Source of the DNA: an uncultured Bacillota bacterium
GTDB taxonomy: Bacteria; Bacillota; Clostridia; Peptostreptococcales; Anaerovoracaceae
Assembly: GCA_946629205.1 (NCBI GenBank)
Contig: CAMOXP010000067.1
Location: 1-7,247 of the forward strand
Reading direction: 5' to 3'
Length of the DNA: 7,247 bases
Shown: positions 4,553 through 7,247 of the stretch, one piece after another
Layout: each line of letters starts with the position of its first letter
Numbering within the stretch: the stretch's first letter is position 1
Translations under genes and position numbers: made by a program
The notes under the pieces: generated by a model
Told to the model about the DNA's origin: nothing
Databases searched by the model: none
Seen by the model: only the letters and a program-made list of their open reading frames with translations

Positions 4553-6853
4553 TCACTCCGCGTCTATGTCAAAAAACTTCTTCAGTCGCCAGGCCAGGCC
4601 GGAATACCGCTGACTGATCCTGTTGTTGTCTACCATAGCGTTCATCTTGTCTTCGGAGCCGACGAGCACGACAATCTGCTTGCCGCGGGTCACGCCGGTG
4701 TAGAGCAGATTGCGCGTGGCGAGGATCGGCGGAAACCAGCTCATGGGCATGACCACGATTGGGAACTCGCTGCCCTGGCTTTTGTGCACGGTGATGGCGT
4801 AAGCCAGTTCCAGCTCGTCCAGCTGGCTGAAGGTGTAGGTCACATACCGGACCTCATCGAACACGACGGTCATTTCATTGAACTCCGTGTCGATGGTCTG
4901 GATGAATCCCACGTCGCCGTTGAACACGCCTTCACCGTCCGTGAAGTCCTCATGGTTCTTCCATTTGAGTTCGTAGTTGTTCCGGATCTGCATGACTTTG
5001 TCGCCCTCGCGGAACAGTTTCTCGCCGTAGGTCTTCTCCATCTTCTCCGAATCGCCAAAGGCATCATAGGTCTGAGGATTAAGGATCTGCTGGAGTTCCT
5101 TGTTCAGGTTGATACAGCCGATCGTCCCTTTGCGGACGGGCGTCAGCACCTGGATGTCACGGACCGCCTTCAGTCCTCCCGGAACAAGGTCCGCATAGTA
5201 ACCCGGCAGACGCGTCAGGCAAAGGTCTTTGATCGTCTGCAGCATCGCTTTCTCACCCTGGCAGCGAAGCAGGAAGAAGTCCTTGTCTTTGGCGTTGCAG
5301 TCGGGATAATCTCCCCGGTTGATCCGGTGGGCGTTGACGACGATCATGCTCTCGCCGGCTTGGCGGAAAATCTGGTTCAGCTTCGTGCAGTGGACGTACT
5401 CGCTGGTGATGATGTCACGCAAAACGTTTCCTGCGCCGACGGACGGCAGCTGGTCATCGTCTCCCACGATGATGAACCGGCTCCCTGGAAGGATGGCGTT
5501 CACCAGTCCGTTCATGAGCATCAGATCGATCATAGACGCCTCATCCACGATGACGGCGTCATAGTCCAGCGGGTTCTCGGCGTTGCGGCCAAACTGGCCG
5601 CGGCTATGTCCTTCCCCTCCGCTCTCAAAAAACGAGTATTCCAGCAAACGGTGAATGGTAGACGCTGCGTGACCGCTCGTTTCGGTGATGCGCTTGGCGG
5701 CTCTGCCTGTCGGCGCTGCGATAGCCGTCTTCAGTCCGCTGTCTTCCAGTATATTGATGATGGAATTGATGATGGTCGTTTTGCCGGTTCCCGGCCCGCC
5801 CGTGATGACAGACACGCCTTCGCCCAGGCAGTTCATAACAGCGCGCTTCTGCTGCTCGCTGAGCTCGATCCCGGTGGATTTTTCCGTGCGCTCGATGAGG
5901 ACTTCCGGGCTGCCCTGGATCGGTTTCAGCTCCGCATGTACAAGATTGCGCAACCTCCCGGCCACGTTCTGTTCCGCCATGTAGTAGGCCGCCAGATAGG
6001 CGACGCGCTGCCCCTCGATCACATCCAGAAACACATCGCCGAATACGGCCATCTGCGCGATGTGGTCCGCGATGAGCTCCCGCGGCTGCTCCAGCAGGCT
6101 ACCCGCCTTTTCGCAAAGCACCGCCTCCGGCAGATAGGTGTGGCCTTCTCCTGCAAACCAGCTGAGTGTAAACTTGATGCCGCTCTTGATGCGGAACGGA
6201 TCGTCCGGCGCGACGCCGATTTTGGCTGCGATGGCGTCGGCTTTTTTGAATCCGATGCCGAAGACTTCGTCTGTAAGACGGTACGGATTCTCCATGACTT
6301 TTTCCACGGTCTCTCCGCCATAGGCTTCATAAAGTTTCATGGTCTGCGACGCGGTGATCCCGTACTGCTGCAGACTCATGGATACCCTGGCAAACTCCCG
6401 GTGCAATGCAAAAGCCTCCGAGATCCGCTGGGCAACTTTGTCACCGATTCCCGGGATCTGCTTCAGCTTTTCCGGGTGGTTCTCGATGACGTCGAAGGTG
6501 TCCTCCCCGAATTTGGTTACGATAGCAGCGGCTGTTTTTTTGCCGACGCCCTTGATCGTTCCTGAGGAAAGGAAGTCTTTGATACCCTGCTTTGTCGAAG
6601 GGATCGTCTCCTCCCATGTGCTCACTTTGAGCTGCTCGCCGTATCTGGGATCGTCCACGAACTCGCCCTGGATCTTGTAGCTTTTGCCCGAGGCCGCGCC
6701 GGGAATGGTGCCGACGATGGTGAAGTAATCCTCCGCCCCGTCAGACTCGTCGCCCTCGTGCGCCAGCTCAAAAACGGCTACAGTGTAGCCGTTTTCTTTG
6801 TTATGAAATATCATTTCGGCGATCACGCCTTCGTATTCTTTTATCTCACCCAT
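4553..6853 (-). CDS. recD2: RecD2-type ATP-dependent DNA helicase (YrrC family)
   Basis: This 766-residue protein is an SF1B 5'-3' DNA helicase of the RecD2 type, which works in repair and replication-fork maintenance without RecBC. Residues 1-75 are the N-terminal OB-like region. Two helix-hairpin-helix motifs follow (GTIKGVGKKTAAAIV, 98-112, and LKQIPGIGDKVAQRI, 130-144), then the helicase core. This shows Walker A GGPGTGKTT with K358, Walker B VDEAS with D437/E438, motif III GDDDQLPS (464-471), the RQ of FRQAGE (497-502), TVHKSQGSEF (688-697) and the arginine motif YTGVTRGK with R723. All motifs look intact and length is normal. The ATG at 6853 has AGGG 7 nt upstream and lies within the end of the preceding gene (13 nt overlap). 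The downstream amidase begins 3 nt after its stop, which points to an operon. Confidence 0.96.
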   Translation of the reverse strand: MGEIKEYEGVIAEMIFHNKENGYTVAVFELAHEGDESDGAEDYFTIVGTIPGAASGKSYKIQGEFVDDPRYGEQLKVSTWEETIPSTKQGIKDFLSSGTIKGVGKKTAAAIVTKFGEDTFDVIENHPEKLKQIPGIGDKVAQRISEAFALHREFARVSMSLQQYGITASQTMKLYEAYGGETVEKVMENPYRLTDEVFGIGFKKADAIAAKIGVAPDDPFRIKSGIKFTLSWFAGEGHTYLPEAVLCEKAGSLLEQPRELIADHIAQMAVFGDVFLDVIEGQRVAYLAAYYMAEQNVAGRLRNLVHAELKPIQGSPEVLIERTEKSTGIELSEQQKRAVMNCLGEGVSVITGGPGTGKTTIINSIINILEDSGLKTAIAAPTGRAAKRITETSGHAASTIHRLLEYSFFESGGEGHSRGQFGRNAENPLDYDAVIVDEASMIDLMLMNGLVNAILPGSRFIIVGDDDQLPSVGAGNVLRDIITSEYVHCTKLNQIFRQAGESMIVVNAHRINRGDYPDCNAKDKDFFLLRCQGEKAMLQTIKDLCLTRLPGYYADLVPGGLKAVRDIQVLTPVRKGTIGCINLNKELQQILNPQTYDAFGDSEKMEKTYGEKLFREGDKVMQIRNNYELKWKNHEDFTDGEGVFNGDVGFIQTIDTEFNEMTVVFDEVRYVTYTFSQLDELELAYAITVHKSQGSEFPIVVMPMSWFPPILATRNLLYTGVTRGKQIVVLVGSEDKMNAMVDNNRISQRYSGLAWRLKKFFDIDAE

Positions 6854-7247
6854 TTAACATCCCTGAATGTCCTGCGCAGGCGGCTCTTGTTGAACGCCCT
6901 CGCGAACTTGAGCAGTTTATCCCTTTCGTTGTTGGACACATCTCGGTGCAGCGGCGTCAGCAAGAGCTCCAGCAGATACTGCGCTCTCTCCGGATCGTCC
7001 GTGATGCCGGCTTCGATGATGTCGTCCGCATCGATGACCATGTCCTCGATGAAGATCGGCTGGTGCTGGTGCAGGATCACCTTAATGATCTCATCACGGG
7101 CGAACTGCTGCATATTGTCCAGCTCATATACGATGTTCTGCGCTTTCAGCATCTTGTCATAGAAGTTGTACTTCTTCCATCCCATGCTGGCGATGAAGTC
7201 CTTGAGCTGCTCTTCGTTCTTGCAGAAGTACAGCTTCGGGCAGAGGC
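6841..7247 (-). CDS. C-terminal part of a probable CCA-adding tRNA nucleotidyltransferase (partial)
   Basis: The frame is open from the window edge to the stop at 6841-6843, giving about 135 residues of a protein whose start lies beyond 7247. I recognise the C-terminal pattern of class II CCA-adding enzymes of the Bacillota: a helix resembling the usual ...LLRLKRADxxAQN region (here FYDKMLKAQNIVYELDN), then FIEDMVIDADDIIEAGI, matching the LkDLaIdGnDLialGi motif, and a final helix pair with LLELLLTPLHRDVSNNERDKLLKFAR. This part binds the body of the tRNA; the catalytic and HD domains would lie outside the window. The motif match is partial (Gly of the GxDL motif is Ala here), so a different protein with a similar helical tail is possible. 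The stop overlaps the recD2 start by 13 nt, suggesting coupled translation. Confidence 0.5.
   Translation of the reverse strand, partial: LCPKLYFCKNEEQLKDFIASMGWKKYNFYDKMLKAQNIVYELDNMQQFARDEIIKVILHQHQPIFIEDMVIDADDIIEAGITDDPERAQYLLELLLTPLHRDVSNNERDKLLKFARAFNKSRLRRTFRDVKWVR
6851..6864 (-). promoter_or_regulatory. recD2: recD2 start region within the upstream gene
   Basis: AGGG (6864-6861) lies 7 nt before the recD2 ATG (6853), all inside the last codons of the upstream frame. With the 13-nt overlap, ribosomes finishing the upstream gene can reinitiate on recD2. No promoter is evident here. Confidence 0.55.

Noticed and set aside
4529..6565. A 678-residue open frame on the plus strand opposite recD2
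   Set aside because: It is the antisense shadow of a clear RecD2 gene with all helicase motifs intact; the antisense product shows no domain pattern and is rich in His/Asp/Arg as expected from reversed codons.

Overview
The window suggests a moderately GC-rich (roughly mid-50s %) member of the Bacillota, most likely a clostridial anaerobe. The evidence is a long-form hibernation factor of the Firmicute type, a RecD2 helicase, a ComF protein, an amidase with a Thr/Pro-rich linker and a fibronectin-like module, AGGAGG-type ribosome binding sites, and a structured RNA beside hpf that resembles the raiA RNA known from Clostridia and Actinobacteria. The genus cannot be fixed from this sequence; Clostridiales Family XIII (Anaerovoracaceae)-like organisms are a guess.

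Most genes lie on the minus strand. Read in that direction, the window opens with the C-terminal part of a probable CCA-adding tRNA nucleotidyltransferase (7247-6841). It overlaps the recD2 start by 13 nt (6853-4553). A secreted N-acetylmuramoyl-L-alanine amidase follows after 3 nt (4549-3326), then comF (3229-2372). A plus-strand pair of overlapping small multidrug resistance (SMR) transporter genes (1635-2350) converges on comF and diverges from an ArsC/Spx-like gene (1522-1169). The promoters of the SMR pair and the ArsC/Spx-like gene are packed into about 110 bp.

The most informative part is the protein-free stretch between the ArsC/Spx-like gene and hpf. Positions 1119-926 on the minus strand encode a compact structured RNA. 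Its two ends form an 18-bp perfect helix that continues through a G·U pair into four more pairs. It has a plausible extended -10 promoter upstream and ends in a run of U. Its size, its strand, and its position between comF and hpf match the raiA RNA class. Between this RNA and hpf lie two copies of a short repeat in head-to-head orientation (about 694-884), resembling REP/BIME or MITE elements. After them come a small hairpin and a well-formed hpf promoter, whose leader carries a perfect 7-bp stem directly upstream of the ribosome binding site.

Functionally the window combines ribosome hibernation (hpf, with the raiA-like RNA), tRNA 3'-end maintenance, DNA repair (recD2), cell-wall turnover (amidase), a competence-type phosphoribosyltransferase (comF) and cation export (SMR pair). 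The octamer GCAAAAGC (or its complement) occurs nine times, in genes and between them, far above the roughly 0.2 copies expected by chance.
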